Source: CALNZV01 sp942491115
Lineage (GTDB): Bacteria > Desulfobacterota > Desulfobacteria > Desulfobacterales > UBA5852
DNA length: 64,000 nt
Assembly (NCBI GenBank): GCA_942491115.1
Contig: CALNZV010000019.1
Span: forward strand, 124,001-188,000
Reading direction: 5' to 3'
Of the stretch, positions 44,493 through 53,926 are shown piece after piece. The notes beneath the pieces are model-generated. The model did no database searches, had not been told where the DNA came from, and worked only from the letters and a program-made list of their open reading frames with translations. A program made the translations under genes and the position numbers. The first letter of the stretch is position 1; each line of letters starts with the position of its first letter.

Positions 44493-45296
44493 TCAAGGGA
44501 GCGGGTGACGATGTCGACAAGGCCGCTCGGAACGGTCCACAGACCCGACGGCACCCACAAGCCGTCGGAATCGCTCCGGCATCCTCCGGGATCTCAACCG
44601 GATCGCGCCTCCGAGAAGGGGAATCGACAGTGACCGACAATGGAGGGCGTGATAATGGCAGCCGGTCTCCTCGGAGAGGCGGTCGGCCAGGATTTTAGGG
44701 CCGTATCGACGGTCGCCGGCCACCGGATGCCCTGCTATGCAGGCATGGCGACGGATCTGATGAATCCGTCCCGTCTCCGGGCGGCATTCGATGAGCGTAT
44801 AACCACTGGAGTAGCCCCATACCCGATAGCGTGTGACGGCGGCCTTCCGCGGCGGGGAACCGGATGGTCGACGCCGACCGGAAGACCGTTTTGACAGCGG
44901 CGCATCCCACACCCCCCATCTCTGCCCGCCGTGGGGTTCGAGACGGCCGACCACCAGGGCCACATAAGACTTTCGCACCTGGTGATTGCGGAAACAGTCG
45001 GATAGCTGTTGAGCCACAACCCGGCGGCAGGCCAGCAGAAGCACGCCGCTGGTGGCCTGATCGAGGCGATGGACGGGGGAAAAGCGGAGCGGAGCCACAC
45101 AACCGATCCTCTCCCCAAGCCCGGGGGCGCGGGCCACCTGGCGGGCCGCCATGGCGCAGGCATCCATTCCCGGATCGTTGTGGACGCTGATGCCCGCCGG
45201 CTTCTCCACCGCCAACCACCCGCTCCCTGCCGCCACCACATGGAGGCCGTCCGGAACCGGGGGCACCGTCAATGCATTGTGTCGCCACCGGACCAT
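44493..45296 (-). CDS. RluA-family RNA pseudouridine synthase
   Basis: The 267-residue protein isomerises uridine in RNA to pseudouridine. The catalytic motif HRLDQATSGVLLLA is present with Asp79, and GRIHQIRRH matches the family's C-terminal loop. There is an N-terminal 'VEKPAGISVHND' segment as in RluA/RluC enzymes, but no S4 RNA-binding domain, so it is the RluA/TruC-like short type. The exact target site cannot be deduced. It is divergent from the YheT-like hydrolase gene with 63 bp between them. Confidence 0.88.
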   Translation of the reverse strand: MVRWRHNALTVPPVPDGLHVVAAGSGWLAVEKPAGISVHNDPGMDACAMAARQVARAPGLGERIGCVAPLRFSPVHRLDQATSGVLLLACRRVVAQQLSDCFRNHQVRKSYVALVVGRLEPHGGQRWGVWDAPLSKRSSGRRRPSGSPPRKAAVTRYRVWGYSSGYTLIECRPETGRIHQIRRHACIAGHPVAGDRRYGPKILADRLSEETGCHYHALHCRSLSIPLLGGAIRLRSRRMPERFRRLVGAVGSVDRSERPCRHRHPLP

Positions 45297-45359
45297 CTAT
45301 AAACCGCATCCTCCCCGGCGACCCGTCGTCGTCCGAACATCTTCGGGAAGCACATTTCC

Positions 45360-46355
45360 ATGCCAATCATTCATCGCTCCGACTATCATCCCCCACCGGC
45401 CCTGTCCAACGGTCACCTTCAAACCATCCTTCCCGCTCTGTTCCGAAGGGTGAAGGGGGTTCGATACCATCGATGGCGGCTGCCCACGCCGGACGGAGAT
45501 TTTCTGGATCTCGACCTGTCGCGGGTAGGCGCCTCTCGACTGGCCCTGATCTGCCACGGCTTGGAGGGAAGTTCGAAGGCGGGATACGTCCTGGGTGTCG
45601 TGCGCGCCTTCAACCGCAGTGGGTGGGATGCCGCCGCCCTCAACTTCAGGGGCTGCAGCGGGGAACCCAACCGCCGCTACCGCTCTTACCACAGCGGTGC
45701 CACCGATGACCTCCACCATGTCGTGTCCCACTTGGTTAGCCGGGGTATCGGGCAAATAGGGCTGATCGGCTTCAGCCTCGGCGGCAATGTGGTACTGCGG
45801 TATCTGGGGGAACGGGAGAGCCGCCTCCCCCGTCCCGTCTGTGGGGCCGGTGCCGTTTCCGTGCCCTGTGATCTTGCCTCCAGCGCCCGGCGGATGGAGC
45901 GTCCTGACAACCGCGTCTACCTGATCCGATTTCTGAGAAGCCTACGGAAGAAAGTGGTCGAGAAAGCCAGACGAAAGCCCGGCCGGCTCTCCCCAAGGCA
46001 GCTGAAGGGCATCCGGACCTTCCGCGAATTCGATGATACCTACACGGCTCCCGCCCACGGGTATCGAGACGCCGAGGATTATTGGCGACGATGCCGTTCC
46101 CTTCCCGTCCTTCATCGCATCCGCCTACCCACCCTTCTGGTCAATGCCCTCGACGACCCATTCCTGGCGCCGGAGTGTTTTCCCTACAGGGAGGCCTCCG
46201 GGCACCCCTATCTCCACCTGGAAACCCCTCGATCCGGGGGGCATGTCGGATTTGTGTCCCTGCCGTTCCCCAGCCGCTTCTGGCACGAAACGCGCCTGGT
46301 AACCTTTCTCGATTCCGCGTCGGTTTCCGGGATCCGCCGCCTCCGATCATATTGA
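45360..46355 (+). CDS. YheT-like alpha/beta-fold hydrolase
   Basis: The 331-residue protein belongs to the YheT/UPF0017 alpha/beta-hydrolase family. It begins with the family lead YHPPPALSNGHLQTILPALFR, then CHGLEGSSKAGYVLG, where the oxyanion region lies, LNFRGCSGEPNRRYRSYHSGATDDL, and the nucleophile elbow GFSLGGNVVLRYLGE (GxSxGG). The acid and His are probably in NALDDPFLAPECF and GGHVGFV. Known members are esterases or thioesterases of uncertain substrate. No signal peptide is seen. Confidence 0.9.
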   Translation: MPIIHRSDYHPPPALSNGHLQTILPALFRRVKGVRYHRWRLPTPDGDFLDLDLSRVGASRLALICHGLEGSSKAGYVLGVVRAFNRSGWDAAALNFRGCSGEPNRRYRSYHSGATDDLHHVVSHLVSRGIGQIGLIGFSLGGNVVLRYLGERESRLPRPVCGAGAVSVPCDLASSARRMERPDNRVYLIRFLRSLRKKVVEKARRKPGRLSPRQLKGIRTFREFDDTYTAPAHGYRDAEDYWRRCRSLPVLHRIRLPTLLVNALDDPFLAPECFPYREASGHPYLHLETPRSGGHVGFVSLPFPSRFWHETRLVTFLDSASVSGIRRLRSY

Positions 46356-46497
46356 CGCCTCACCCGTGGGCGGCTATGACACTCCTGATTTCGACAGGAA
46401 TCGTTTCCGTCACCCGACCCTGCCTGGCTCTATGGCTCCCGGCGAATCGGCCTGAAACGTATCCCTATCACCGGCACCACCGACAAGGACAAGGCCC

Positions 46498-47049
46498 ATG
46501 CTAAAACCCAACAGAATGCGCCTCTATAGCGGCGGACACGAAGGAACAGAAGCAGAATTCGGTAAAAACGCCGAGCGCCATGGTATCCGGGAAATCAACT
46601 TTTCCTTCGAAGGCAACCCGGTGGCTCGTCATCGGGGTCTCACCATCCTCAGCCCGGATGCCTTGAAAAAAGGCGCCATCAGCATGGAAATCGTCTCCAT
46701 GCGGATGGGGCGCGCCTACACCCGTGAAAAAGAGATTCTGCCCGTCCTCCAGACCCTTTTTCATATCGTCAACATGGGCTACCAGGTGTTCTCGGTGGGA
46801 TGGATCCGCCCGGACGACACCGTCAAGGGTGGTACGGGATGGGGCGTCGAACTGGCAAAGTGGTTCAACCGGCCGCTGAGTGTCTACGATCAGGGGCGAT
46901 GCGCCTGGTTCAGCTGGATGGACAACAAATGGGAGCCCGACGAGCCCATCATTCGCTTCGAGACCTTTGCGGGTACCGGCACCCGGGCCATAACGGAGGA
47001 CGGCCGCCGGGCCGTGAAGGTCCTCTTCGATCGCAGTATGGGCAGATAG
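46498..47049 (+). CDS. Possible SLOG/Rossmann-like nucleotide-binding protein
   Basis: The 183-residue protein starts MLKPNRMRLYSGGHEGTEAEFG. The N-terminal YSGGHEGTEAEFGKNAERHG, with a Gly/Ser turn and an acidic pair, resembles SLOG (LOG/YpsA-like) domains that bind nucleotide-derived signals, but I cannot place it in a named subfamily. Mid-protein has SFEGNPVARHRGLTIL and a helical segment; near the C-terminus is GGTGWGVELAKWFNRPLSVYDQ, which also fits a Rossmann-type ligand pocket. It has no membrane segment. A ribosome site (AAGGACAAGG) precedes the ATG. It converges on a TPR lipoprotein gene. Confidence 0.7.
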   Translation: MLKPNRMRLYSGGHEGTEAEFGKNAERHGIREINFSFEGNPVARHRGLTILSPDALKKGAISMEIVSMRMGRAYTREKEILPVLQTLFHIVNMGYQVFSVGWIRPDDTVKGGTGWGVELAKWFNRPLSVYDQGRCAWFSWMDNKWEPDEPIIRFETFAGTGTRAITEDGRRAVKVLFDRSMGR

Positions 47050-47075
47050 CCGGTGCTGGTTCTTAAGCGTTGTGG

Positions 47076-48269
47076 TCACCGGGGAAAGCCGGTCAGACTG
47101 TCGATGAGTTCCTCCATCCGGTCGGCAACCAACTGGCGGGACCTCGGGTCCATTCCCATCCGGACGAGTGGCTCATAGGCGATCCCGATACCGGTAGGGC
47201 ATGTGTCCAGGGCTTCTCTGGCGAGAGCAAATCCGGAATCCTCGTCCACGGCCTTCTCGAAAAACAGCTTGGCGATTTCCCACTCCCCCTCATCCAGCGC
47301 ATCCAATCCCTTGCCGAAATGAAGAAACGCGTTGAAGTTGGTCGTGTGGGGATCCTCCAGGTGATGTTGAATCCGGTCGGACAACCGGTATCCTAGTCGA
47401 TCAATGACAGAGAAGACGACCTTTTTCTGAAGCACGTAAAACTGATCCAGAGGTTCGGCGGACAGAAATGTTCCTTTCACGGCGCCCGTTGAGGCCAGGG
47501 CGACCGTGGTGTTGACCCGGAGATCTTTAAGCAGAGTGCTAAGCGTCCCGAAAAGAAGATTTTCTGCACCGATATGGGGGCGGACAGCCGCCACCCGAGC
47601 CGTATCCACGAGTCCGGTTCTGGGAAACCCCATTTCCGACAGGAGGGCCTCCATCTGCAGGCGGGTAACCACTGTCAGCCCATCCACGTGCACAAAATCG
47701 GACAACATCATGGCGGCCAGGCTTTTCTGCACCGAGCGCAACCCTTTCTCTGCACTGAGATCGTTGTAATACAAGGCCGCCAGCTGCCGGAGAGAAACGG
47801 GATCGGTGCCGTTCCCTCCGGTGCGAGACATGGACTCATGGGCGAACAGGTGGCTTTCAGCGATGGAAAGAAGGGTGAGGAGACGCCGGATCTCGCGAAC
47901 CTGCCGCGTCGGGCCGACATCGAGAAACCGTTTCCAGGCGGCAATGCCGTTGCGGAGTTGGTCGTCTTTTAAATAGGATACCCCCAAGTAGAGCAGAGAA
48001 TCCGCTGCCGCCGGACGGTCCGCCAAGACGGCCTGGAACGCAACGATGGCGCTTTTTTCCTCTCCGTTTTTCAACAACGCGTAAGCCAGCTGTTCCCTGA
48101 TTTTCCAGTCCTGGGGATGATTCACCAAGTGCAGATTGAAGAGCTCGATCGCCCCCCCATGATCACCCGCGCGAAGCCGCTGCCTGCCATCCTTTGCAAT
48201 GGAGGCACAGCCGGCGACCCAAAAAACCAGAGCAGCTGCGGCAACGATGGCAGCGTTCCGAGAAACCAT
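47076..48269 (-). CDS. TPR-repeat lipoprotein with a CsgG-like region
   Basis: From ATG 48269 (AAAGGA 7 nt upstream) the protein has 397 residues; an in-frame start at 48404 has no ribosome site and would precede the signal peptide. The signal ends with lipobox VAGC (about Cys20), so it is a lipoprotein. Residues about 30-140 contain TPR-like helix pairs (GDHGGAIELFNLHLVNHPQDWKI, AIVAFQAVLADRPAAADSLLYLG). Residues about 190-330 have the layout of a CsgG/DUF-type outer-membrane assembly domain (MMLSDFVHVDGLTVVTRLQMEALLSEM), common in secretion-related lipoproteins. It probably scaffolds envelope complexes. Confidence 0.8.
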   Translation of the reverse strand: MVSRNAAIVAAAALVFWVAGCASIAKDGRQRLRAGDHGGAIELFNLHLVNHPQDWKIREQLAYALLKNGEEKSAIVAFQAVLADRPAAADSLLYLGVSYLKDDQLRNGIAAWKRFLDVGPTRQVREIRRLLTLLSIAESHLFAHESMSRTGGNGTDPVSLRQLAALYYNDLSAEKGLRSVQKSLAAMMLSDFVHVDGLTVVTRLQMEALLSEMGFPRTGLVDTARVAAVRPHIGAENLLFGTLSTLLKDLRVNTTVALASTGAVKGTFLSAEPLDQFYVLQKKVVFSVIDRLGYRLSDRIQHHLEDPHTTNFNAFLHFGKGLDALDEGEWEIAKLFFEKAVDEDSGFALAREALDTCPTGIGIAYEPLVRMGMDPRSRQLVADRMEELIDSLTGFPR

Positions 48270-48612
48270 TCGCCGTTCCTTTCGCCGGATTCGAACCCAA
48301 ACCTCCCGATCACAGGGTTGGACAATACCAAAAATGCCGTTCGGAAAAAAGGTCAAAGCGCTCCGAGAAGGCACGCAACCCAACCTCCACCCGCAACTGG
48401 CCATGATCCGCCCACCCAGTCATCTCATAACGGTTATCGATCATAACTGCTCGATATATTTATAATATTATAGTCTTTATTTGCCGTTTCTTATAATATC
48501 CAAGGACGTTATTTTTTGATATAGATAACCGTCTATTCATTTCACACCGCCCGACCCGACACTGGTCCCTCGAGACCTGATCCTATCCCTTCAAACGGAG
48601 GATAACCGAATC
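48270..48612 (+). other. AT-rich region upstream of the NhaD gene
   Basis: A markedly AT-rich patch (about 48440-48540) carries a TATAAT hexamer at 48492-48497, but no good -35 at 16-18 bp. No gene is supported here. The region separates the minus-strand TPR gene from nhaD. Confidence 0.4.
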
Positions 48613-50466
48613 ATGGCAATAAACGCTTTTCTAAGCGCAACCATCGTTCTCCTTACCCCTGCCCTGGTATTCGCCAGCGCCGGGCACGGGGGCACCTCCC
48701 CGACGACGGGTTCTTTTCTGGGAATTGCCTCCCTGGTCTTTTTCATCCTCGCCTATGCCCTCGTTCCCCTTGAAAACAACATTCACTTGAGAAAAAGCAA
48801 GCCGGTCTTGATTGCCGCCGGGGTCATCTGGATCCTGGTGGCTTTGGCCTACAACCGGATGGGGGACACCCATACGGCCCAAGAGGCCATCCGGCACAGT
48901 CTGCTCGAATATGCCGAATTGTTATTGTTTCTACTGTCTGCCATGACCTATATCAACGCCCTGGAAGAGAGAAACGTTTTTCAAAGCCTGAGGGCCTTTC
49001 TCGTTTCCAAGGAATTCTCCCTACGGAAAATTTTCTGGATCACCGGAGGGCTGGCTTTCGTCATATCCCCCATTGCCGACAACCTGACCACAGCGCTTTT
49101 GATGGGGGCGGTCGTCATGGCGGTGGGTGGCCGAAACAAGACATTCGTTTCCATTGCCTGCATCAATATCGTCGTAGCGGCGAATGCCGGAGGCGCCTTC
49201 TCACCCTTTGGCGACATCACGACCCTGATGGTGTGGCAGAAGGGCAAAGTGGCCTTCACCGAGTTTTTCTCAATCTTTTTGCCGTCCCTGGTCAACTGGC
49301 TGGTCCCGGCGGTCATCATGAGCCTGACCCTCGGGAAGGCCGAACCCGAAAAGCTGGAAGAGACGATTACCATGAAATACGGCGCCAGGGCCATGATCGG
49401 TCTTTTTCTCCTGACCATTGCCACCGCCGTCTGCTTTCACAATTTTCTGCACCTGCCCCCGGCGGCCGGTATGATGCTGGGTCTGGGGATTTTAGGCGCC
49501 TTCTCCTACCACGTCAAACGGCACGAAGGCCGCACCACCAGCTATGATCGAATCCTCGGCGCCCGGCTCGATTACGCGTTGAAACCGGTGATCAAATCCG
49601 CCACAACGGAAAATGCTGTGGGACAGCTTGTCGAAAACCATCCCCATGCCGCATTTGCCATCGACAAGACCCATGTGATCACCTTCTGGAACAAACACAT
49701 GGAACAACTGACCGGTGTGCCGGCCGCAGAGCGGATCGGCACCAATCTTCAATGGTCGCCATTTTATGGCAACAAGCGGCGAATCCTGGCGGACCTGGTC
49801 ATCGACGAAATGCCCGGAGAGGATTTCGATCGCCACTATCCGGGCCGCCACAAGGAAGACCCGGAGATCCAGCGGGCCCATGATGCCGCCGATTTCTTTC
49901 CAACCATCGGAGAGGAGGGCAAATGGTTGAGCTTTGCGGCGGCTCCGGTCCGCAACCCGAAAGGAGAAATCGTGGGGGCTGTGGAGGTCATTCGGGAAGC
50001 CGGAGAGAAAGCCCGTGAAATGGCCCATTTCGACCTGATGAAACGAATTGCCCGGGCAGAGTGGGATACCCTGCTATTCTTCTATGGGGTCATCCTCTGC
50101 GTCGGCGGCCTTTCTCAGTTCGGCTATCTGAATTTGCTCTCGAAAATAGCCTATACCGACTTGGGTCCCACCATCGCCAACACGCTGGTGGGTATTTTGT
50201 CCGCCATTGTTGACAACATACCGGTGATGTTCGCCGTTTTGACCATGGACCCCGCCATGTCCCACGGTCAGTGGCTGCTGGTCACCCTGACGGCCGGTGT
50301 CGGAGGCAGTCTCCTGGCCATCGGATCTGCAGCAGGGGTTGCCCTCATGGGAACGGCCAGAGGCACATACACCTTCGGCACCCACCTGAAATGGACCCCG
50401 GTCATTGCGGTGGGCTATGGCGCCAGCATCCTCTGCCACCTGCTGATCAACGCCGGTGCCATGTAG
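48613..50466 (+). CDS. nhaD: NhaD-type Na+/H+ antiporter with an internal cytoplasmic PAS domain
   Basis: The 617-residue membrane protein has the NhaD signature segments VISPIADNLTTALLMGA, NAGGAFSPFGDITTLMVW, VDNIPVMFAVL and GGSLLAIGSAAGVALMG, which contain the conserved ion-coupling acidic and polar residues. NhaD exports Na+ (or Li+) in exchange for H+. It is about 140 residues longer than typical NhaD because residues about 334-465, in the loop before the DTLLFFYGVILCVGGL segment, form a PAS domain: AFAIDKTHVITFWNKHMEQLTG, then GEEGKWLSFAAAPVRNPKGEIVGAVEVIRE. This suggests transport gated by a redox- or ligand-sensing domain. An N-terminal hydrophobic segment could be a cleaved signal or the first helix. 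Confidence 0.92.
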   Translation: MAINAFLSATIVLLTPALVFASAGHGGTSPTTGSFLGIASLVFFILAYALVPLENNIHLRKSKPVLIAAGVIWILVALAYNRMGDTHTAQEAIRHSLLEYAELLLFLLSAMTYINALEERNVFQSLRAFLVSKEFSLRKIFWITGGLAFVISPIADNLTTALLMGAVVMAVGGRNKTFVSIACINIVVAANAGGAFSPFGDITTLMVWQKGKVAFTEFFSIFLPSLVNWLVPAVIMSLTLGKAEPEKLEETITMKYGARAMIGLFLLTIATAVCFHNFLHLPPAAGMMLGLGILGAFSYHVKRHEGRTTSYDRILGARLDYALKPVIKSATTENAVGQLVENHPHAAFAIDKTHVITFWNKHMEQLTGVPAAERIGTNLQWSPFYGNKRRILADLVIDEMPGEDFDRHYPGRHKEDPEIQRAHDAADFFPTIGEEGKWLSFAAAPVRNPKGEIVGAVEVIREAGEKAREMAHFDLMKRIARAEWDTLLFFYGVILCVGGLSQFGYLNLLSKIAYTDLGPTIANTLVGILSAIVDNIPVMFAVLTMDPAMSHGQWLLVTLTAGVGGSLLAIGSAAGVALMGTARGTYTFGTHLKWTPVIAVGYGASILCHLLINAGAM

Positions 50467-50482
50467 CCCGCCCGTGGGTCTC

Positions 50483-50520
50483 CGGCAGGGCTCCACCGAG
50501 GAACCCATGTGACCCTGCCG
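50483..50520. other. Hairpin between convergent nhaD and DMT genes
   Basis: CGGCAGGG (50483-50490) and CCCTGCCG (50513-50520) are perfect 8-bp arms around a 22-nt loop. There is no U-tract on either side, so it is at best a weak bidirectional terminator. Confidence 0.3.
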
Positions 50521-50557
50521 ACGGCGAAGAGGGCCGAAACCCTCGTCCGGTCAGCGG

Positions 50558-51406
50558 TCACCGCTTCTCTGAAATCATGACCACCACCGCTGTGATGATC
50601 AGCGCACTGCCCAGATATCCCTCTGTCGAAAACCGCTCCTGCCACCAGAAGTAGGCCACTACTGTCGCCACTACCGGCTCCAGGGTCGCTGTGATGGAGG
50701 CCCTCCCAGGCTCAAGGAATCTGAGGCCAAGGTAGTAGAAATGATAGGCGGCAAAGGTGGAAACCAGGGCCAAGCCTGCCAGGGCCAGCCAGGCCAGGGG
50801 CGTTTTATCGCTGAAGGTGACCCAGGGGAACAACAGGGCGGCACCTAAAGGAAGCATGTAGAAAAAAAGAGTGGCGGCGGCGTAACGATCTGAAAAATAC
50901 TTTCCCAGAATGTAGTACATGGCATAACAAAACCCCGCTATAAGGCCGAAGAGAAGTGCTCCGGAGGACACAGAACCTGCGACCAGACCGCTGCCGAAGG
51001 AGATCAACACCACTCCCGAAAGCGTCATGACCAGGCAGAAAAGTTTGAGGCGGCCAACCGGCTCCCGCCAGACGATACGGGCCAGGAGCACCACCCAGGC
51101 CGGCGCGGTATAAAGCAGAACCGACGCCAGGGCCGCTCCGCCGAGCTTCACCGCCATCTGGTAGGAACCATAGAACAGCGTCACCCCGGTCAAAGAAAAA
51201 AGAAAGAGAGCGGGCAGGTCTTTGGACGCCATTTTCAACCGTCGCTGCCACAGGGCTTGCCCGCCGAAGCAGATCCATGCCAGCACAGCCCGCCAAAACG
51301 CCACCTCCAGTGGGGTGACACCTTCGTCGAAAGCCAGTCGGGCAACGGGCCCGATCACCCCCCAGCAGCTTGCCGCCAGGGCGATCATGATGTAGCCGCG
51401 GACCAT
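50558..51406 (-). CDS. EamA/DMT-family exporter
   Basis: The protein (282 residues from ATG 51406, GGAG 8 nt upstream) has about ten transmembrane helices in two EamA repeats (first about 1-140, second about 150-280), starting MVRGYIMIALAASCWGVIGPVAR and containing WRAVLAWICFGG, LLYTAPAWVVLLARI and EPVVATVVAYFWWQERF. DMT-family members export amino acids, metabolites or drugs. No marker of a specific substrate is visible. It is convergent with nhaD. Confidence 0.92.
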   Translation of the reverse strand: MVRGYIMIALAASCWGVIGPVARLAFDEGVTPLEVAFWRAVLAWICFGGQALWQRRLKMASKDLPALFLFSLTGVTLFYGSYQMAVKLGGAALASVLLYTAPAWVVLLARIVWREPVGRLKLFCLVMTLSGVVLISFGSGLVAGSVSSGALLFGLIAGFCYAMYYILGKYFSDRYAAATLFFYMLPLGAALLFPWVTFSDKTPLAWLALAGLALVSTFAAYHFYYLGLRFLEPGRASITATLEPVVATVVAYFWWQERFSTEGYLGSALIITAVVVMISEKR

Positions 51407-51670
51407 GAACATTTCTCCGGAGGGTGCTGTGGCCGTCTTTCCTGTCCGCCCCCCTCCAAAAGGCGGGGTCAGCGGCGCCTCTATGGCAAGGGCATTGGCG
51501 GCACTGCCTGATAACGCTCGGCCGGCATCGGCAGCCGGCCGCGACAGGGGTCAGGCGTTTGGCATTCTTGACAGGGTTGGGACGTCGACATAGCCTTTAA
51601 TACCCCTGGAACGCCATCCCGCGACAGCGGGTTGAGGTGGCGTTACCGCGACTGCAAAGGAGCGACATCC

Positions 51671-51895
51671 ATGAACAAAACCATTGCCGACCTTGAAATG
51701 GTCAATCGACTCAACGCCAGCGGTTGTCCGGCATGCGGGCATAAATTCAATCTGGGAGATCCCGTCGTCATGGCCTGCGGGGCATGGGAAGGGGGGCCGC
51801 GTTGGATTCACGAGCACGAAGCCGTGTTGGACCCCGCTACCAGAGGCTATATCGAACGCCGGTGCAGCGATGCCAAGCGGGGAGCCATCGGTTGA
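51671..51895 (+). CDS. Small Cys-containing protein, family unknown
   Basis: The 74-residue protein starts MNKTIADLEM at 51671 (AAAGGAG 8 nt upstream). It contains CPACGHKFNLGDPVVMACG, a CX2C pair plus a further Cys 16 positions on, which could bind zinc or a small cluster, then GGPRWIHEHEAVLDP and a final Cys. An in-frame start at 51632 has no ribosome site. I do not recognise the family; it looks like a conserved small protein rather than chance coding. Confidence 0.7.
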   Translation: MNKTIADLEMVNRLNASGCPACGHKFNLGDPVVMACGAWEGGPRWIHEHEAVLDPATRGYIERRCSDAKRGAIG

Positions 51896-51920
51896 CAGTC
51901 CCGTTTTACCAGACGACACG

Positions 51921-53918
51921 TTAGCTCGCAAAAGCCGCAATGCGGTTTCTACGGGCATCCACATTCTGAAGGGTGACGTGAACGATGTCCTCGGGCTTCA
52001 AATTGAGGCCAGCCGAAACGGGGATGTCCACTTCGATCATGTAGTCCGTGAGGAGGACCTGATAGTGATTGCGCCGCCGGGTCAATACGACGGCGCTCTC
52101 TCTTGCCCCGACCTTGGTTTCGAGAAATTTCAGCAGCCAATAGCGGTTTCGGCTGGATTGAATCTTGGATACCGCCGCCATGGGCGGTTGAAGTCCCCGA
52201 ATGATTTCGGCCATTTCGTCCTGGGAATACGGCGTCTCGAGACCGAATACCGATCGAATCTGACGCTGGGTGATGAGATCTCCATACTTTCGTATCGGGG
52301 AGGTGGCCGTCGCATAGGCCTCAAGTCCCAAACCGCTGTGGTGCTCGGCCGAAATCGAGAGGACGAATCGGCTCAGCAGTCGCCGTTGCATCCAGTTTTG
52401 AAACAAACTGCCTTCTTCGCCGTTGAAGAGACGCTCCCGGGGCGGCGGCTGTGATCGAAAGATGGCCGGCACCGACCGCTGGGAAAGAAATTGGGCCATC
52501 AGCCAGTTGGCCATGATCATAAACTCGGCAACCAGCATTCGGGACGGGCTTTCCCGGTTGACCCTGGAGACGTTGACGTCCCCGTTTTCCCCCATCCACA
52601 CCCCAATATCCGGCAGGGTGATCTGAATGGCCCCGTTGCTGAGCCGAAACTGCCTGAACCGCTCTGCGATTTTCCTGGCTTTCTGGACGTCCGGATCCTC
52701 ATCGGCAAGCAGATTGACGTCGTAATAGGTGTATTGATGACGAACACGAATGACGCTGGGCACCACGTCCCATCCGACGATGTCGTGGTTGTCGTTGATA
52801 TGAACGATCGTGCTGATGGCGGGTCTGAGTTCCCCCTCCTTCAAGCTGCAGACACCCTCGGCAAGGGCGGAAGGGAGCATCGAGACCCTCTGATCGGGCA
52901 TGTAGATCGAGCTGGCCCGCTCCCGAGCTTCCGAATCGACGGGGCTGCCCTTGGCCACAAAATAGCCCACATCCACGATATGAATCCCCAGCCGCGTTGC
53001 GTCCGGCCCCCTTTCGATACTGATGGCGTCATCGTAATCGAGGGTGGCCTGGCCGTCGATCGTCATGATGCGAAGGTGGGTCAGATCACGCCGCTTGTTC
53101 GTGTCCGAAAACCGGGGCGGGTCCGCTACCAGCTGCTCCGCTGATTGGGTCACTGCTTCCGGAAAATCGACCGAAATGTGATGGCGAAGAAGATCCACGT
53201 TTACGTGGGGATCGAACTCGCCGATCGCCACCAGCACCTGGAATTGTTTGTGAGGGTTTTCCAGACCGGAGGCGTCGGCCAGTGCCTTGGACAGGGCAAA
53301 ATGGGGGCAGTCTTTCTCAAGCAGGTAATAGGATCGCAGAAGGTCGACAACCATCTGTTGGTCGTCGGTTACTTCTGCCCCCCATCGATTGGGAAGCCCT
53401 GCCGCCACCTTTTTGAGCCATCCACTGCCCTGATCGATGATCCGGCGTCTCCTGGCATCTTCCCTCTGCCGCGCAGCCAGCTGTTCGACCTGCTCCTCGG
53501 TGTACGGCAGAAAGCTGTCGTTGCCGAACTTGAAGTAGCCCCGATTGTGGAAAAACGCCCGCACCACCGCGGACTCGAAATCGGAACCCGGAGATCCCGG
53601 GAAACACAAAGCGGTCATGGTGGCCAGATCGACCCACTCCTGTTCGGAGTTCAACACCTCCCAAACCTCTTCGGGGTCGACATCGGCAGCCGTCTCTTCA
53701 CGGCGCAAGGCAATGTGCTTCAAGGTTTCGGTGAGTTGATGGCGCCCCATGGTTATGTCGAGGCACTGTTGACTTCTGTGGGACAACCGTCTGGTACTGA
53801 CATTGACCTCCCGGTTGGCCTCGGTCAGCAGCCGAAGCCGCTCGTTCTTGACTTCGAGAACGACGGCACATACTATTTTCTCACGGTCGATGAATTCGAC
53901 GATGCATCCAGTATCCAT
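51921..53918 (-). CDS. RNase II/R-family exoribonuclease
   Basis: The 665-residue protein degrades RNA from the 3' end. The RNB catalytic site is intact: Asp288, Asp294, Asp296 and Asp297 in IDGQATLDYDDAIS, equivalent to E. coli RNase II Asp201/207/209/210. Supporting segments are VDVGYFVAKGSPVD, MLPSALAEGVCSLKEGE, ATATSPIRKYGDLITQRQI and, at the C-terminus, an S1-like part (HYQVLLTDYMIEVDIPVS). The first 260 residues differ from the CSD domains of E. coli RNase II and look like the alternative N-terminal module seen in other RNB proteins. Its promoter lies only a few bp from the ATG. Confidence 0.92.
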   Translation of the reverse strand: MDTGCIVEFIDREKIVCAVVLEVKNERLRLLTEANREVNVSTRRLSHRSQQCLDITMGRHQLTETLKHIALRREETAADVDPEEVWEVLNSEQEWVDLATMTALCFPGSPGSDFESAVVRAFFHNRGYFKFGNDSFLPYTEEQVEQLAARQREDARRRRIIDQGSGWLKKVAAGLPNRWGAEVTDDQQMVVDLLRSYYLLEKDCPHFALSKALADASGLENPHKQFQVLVAIGEFDPHVNVDLLRHHISVDFPEAVTQSAEQLVADPPRFSDTNKRRDLTHLRIMTIDGQATLDYDDAISIERGPDATRLGIHIVDVGYFVAKGSPVDSEARERASSIYMPDQRVSMLPSALAEGVCSLKEGELRPAISTIVHINDNHDIVGWDVVPSVIRVRHQYTYYDVNLLADEDPDVQKARKIAERFRQFRLSNGAIQITLPDIGVWMGENGDVNVSRVNRESPSRMLVAEFMIMANWLMAQFLSQRSVPAIFRSQPPPRERLFNGEEGSLFQNWMQRRLLSRFVLSISAEHHSGLGLEAYATATSPIRKYGDLITQRQIRSVFGLETPYSQDEMAEIIRGLQPPMAAVSKIQSSRNRYWLLKFLETKVGARESAVVLTRRRNHYQVLLTDYMIEVDIPVSAGLNLKPEDIVHVTLQNVDARRNRIAAFAS

Positions 53919-53926
53919 AATCTTTC

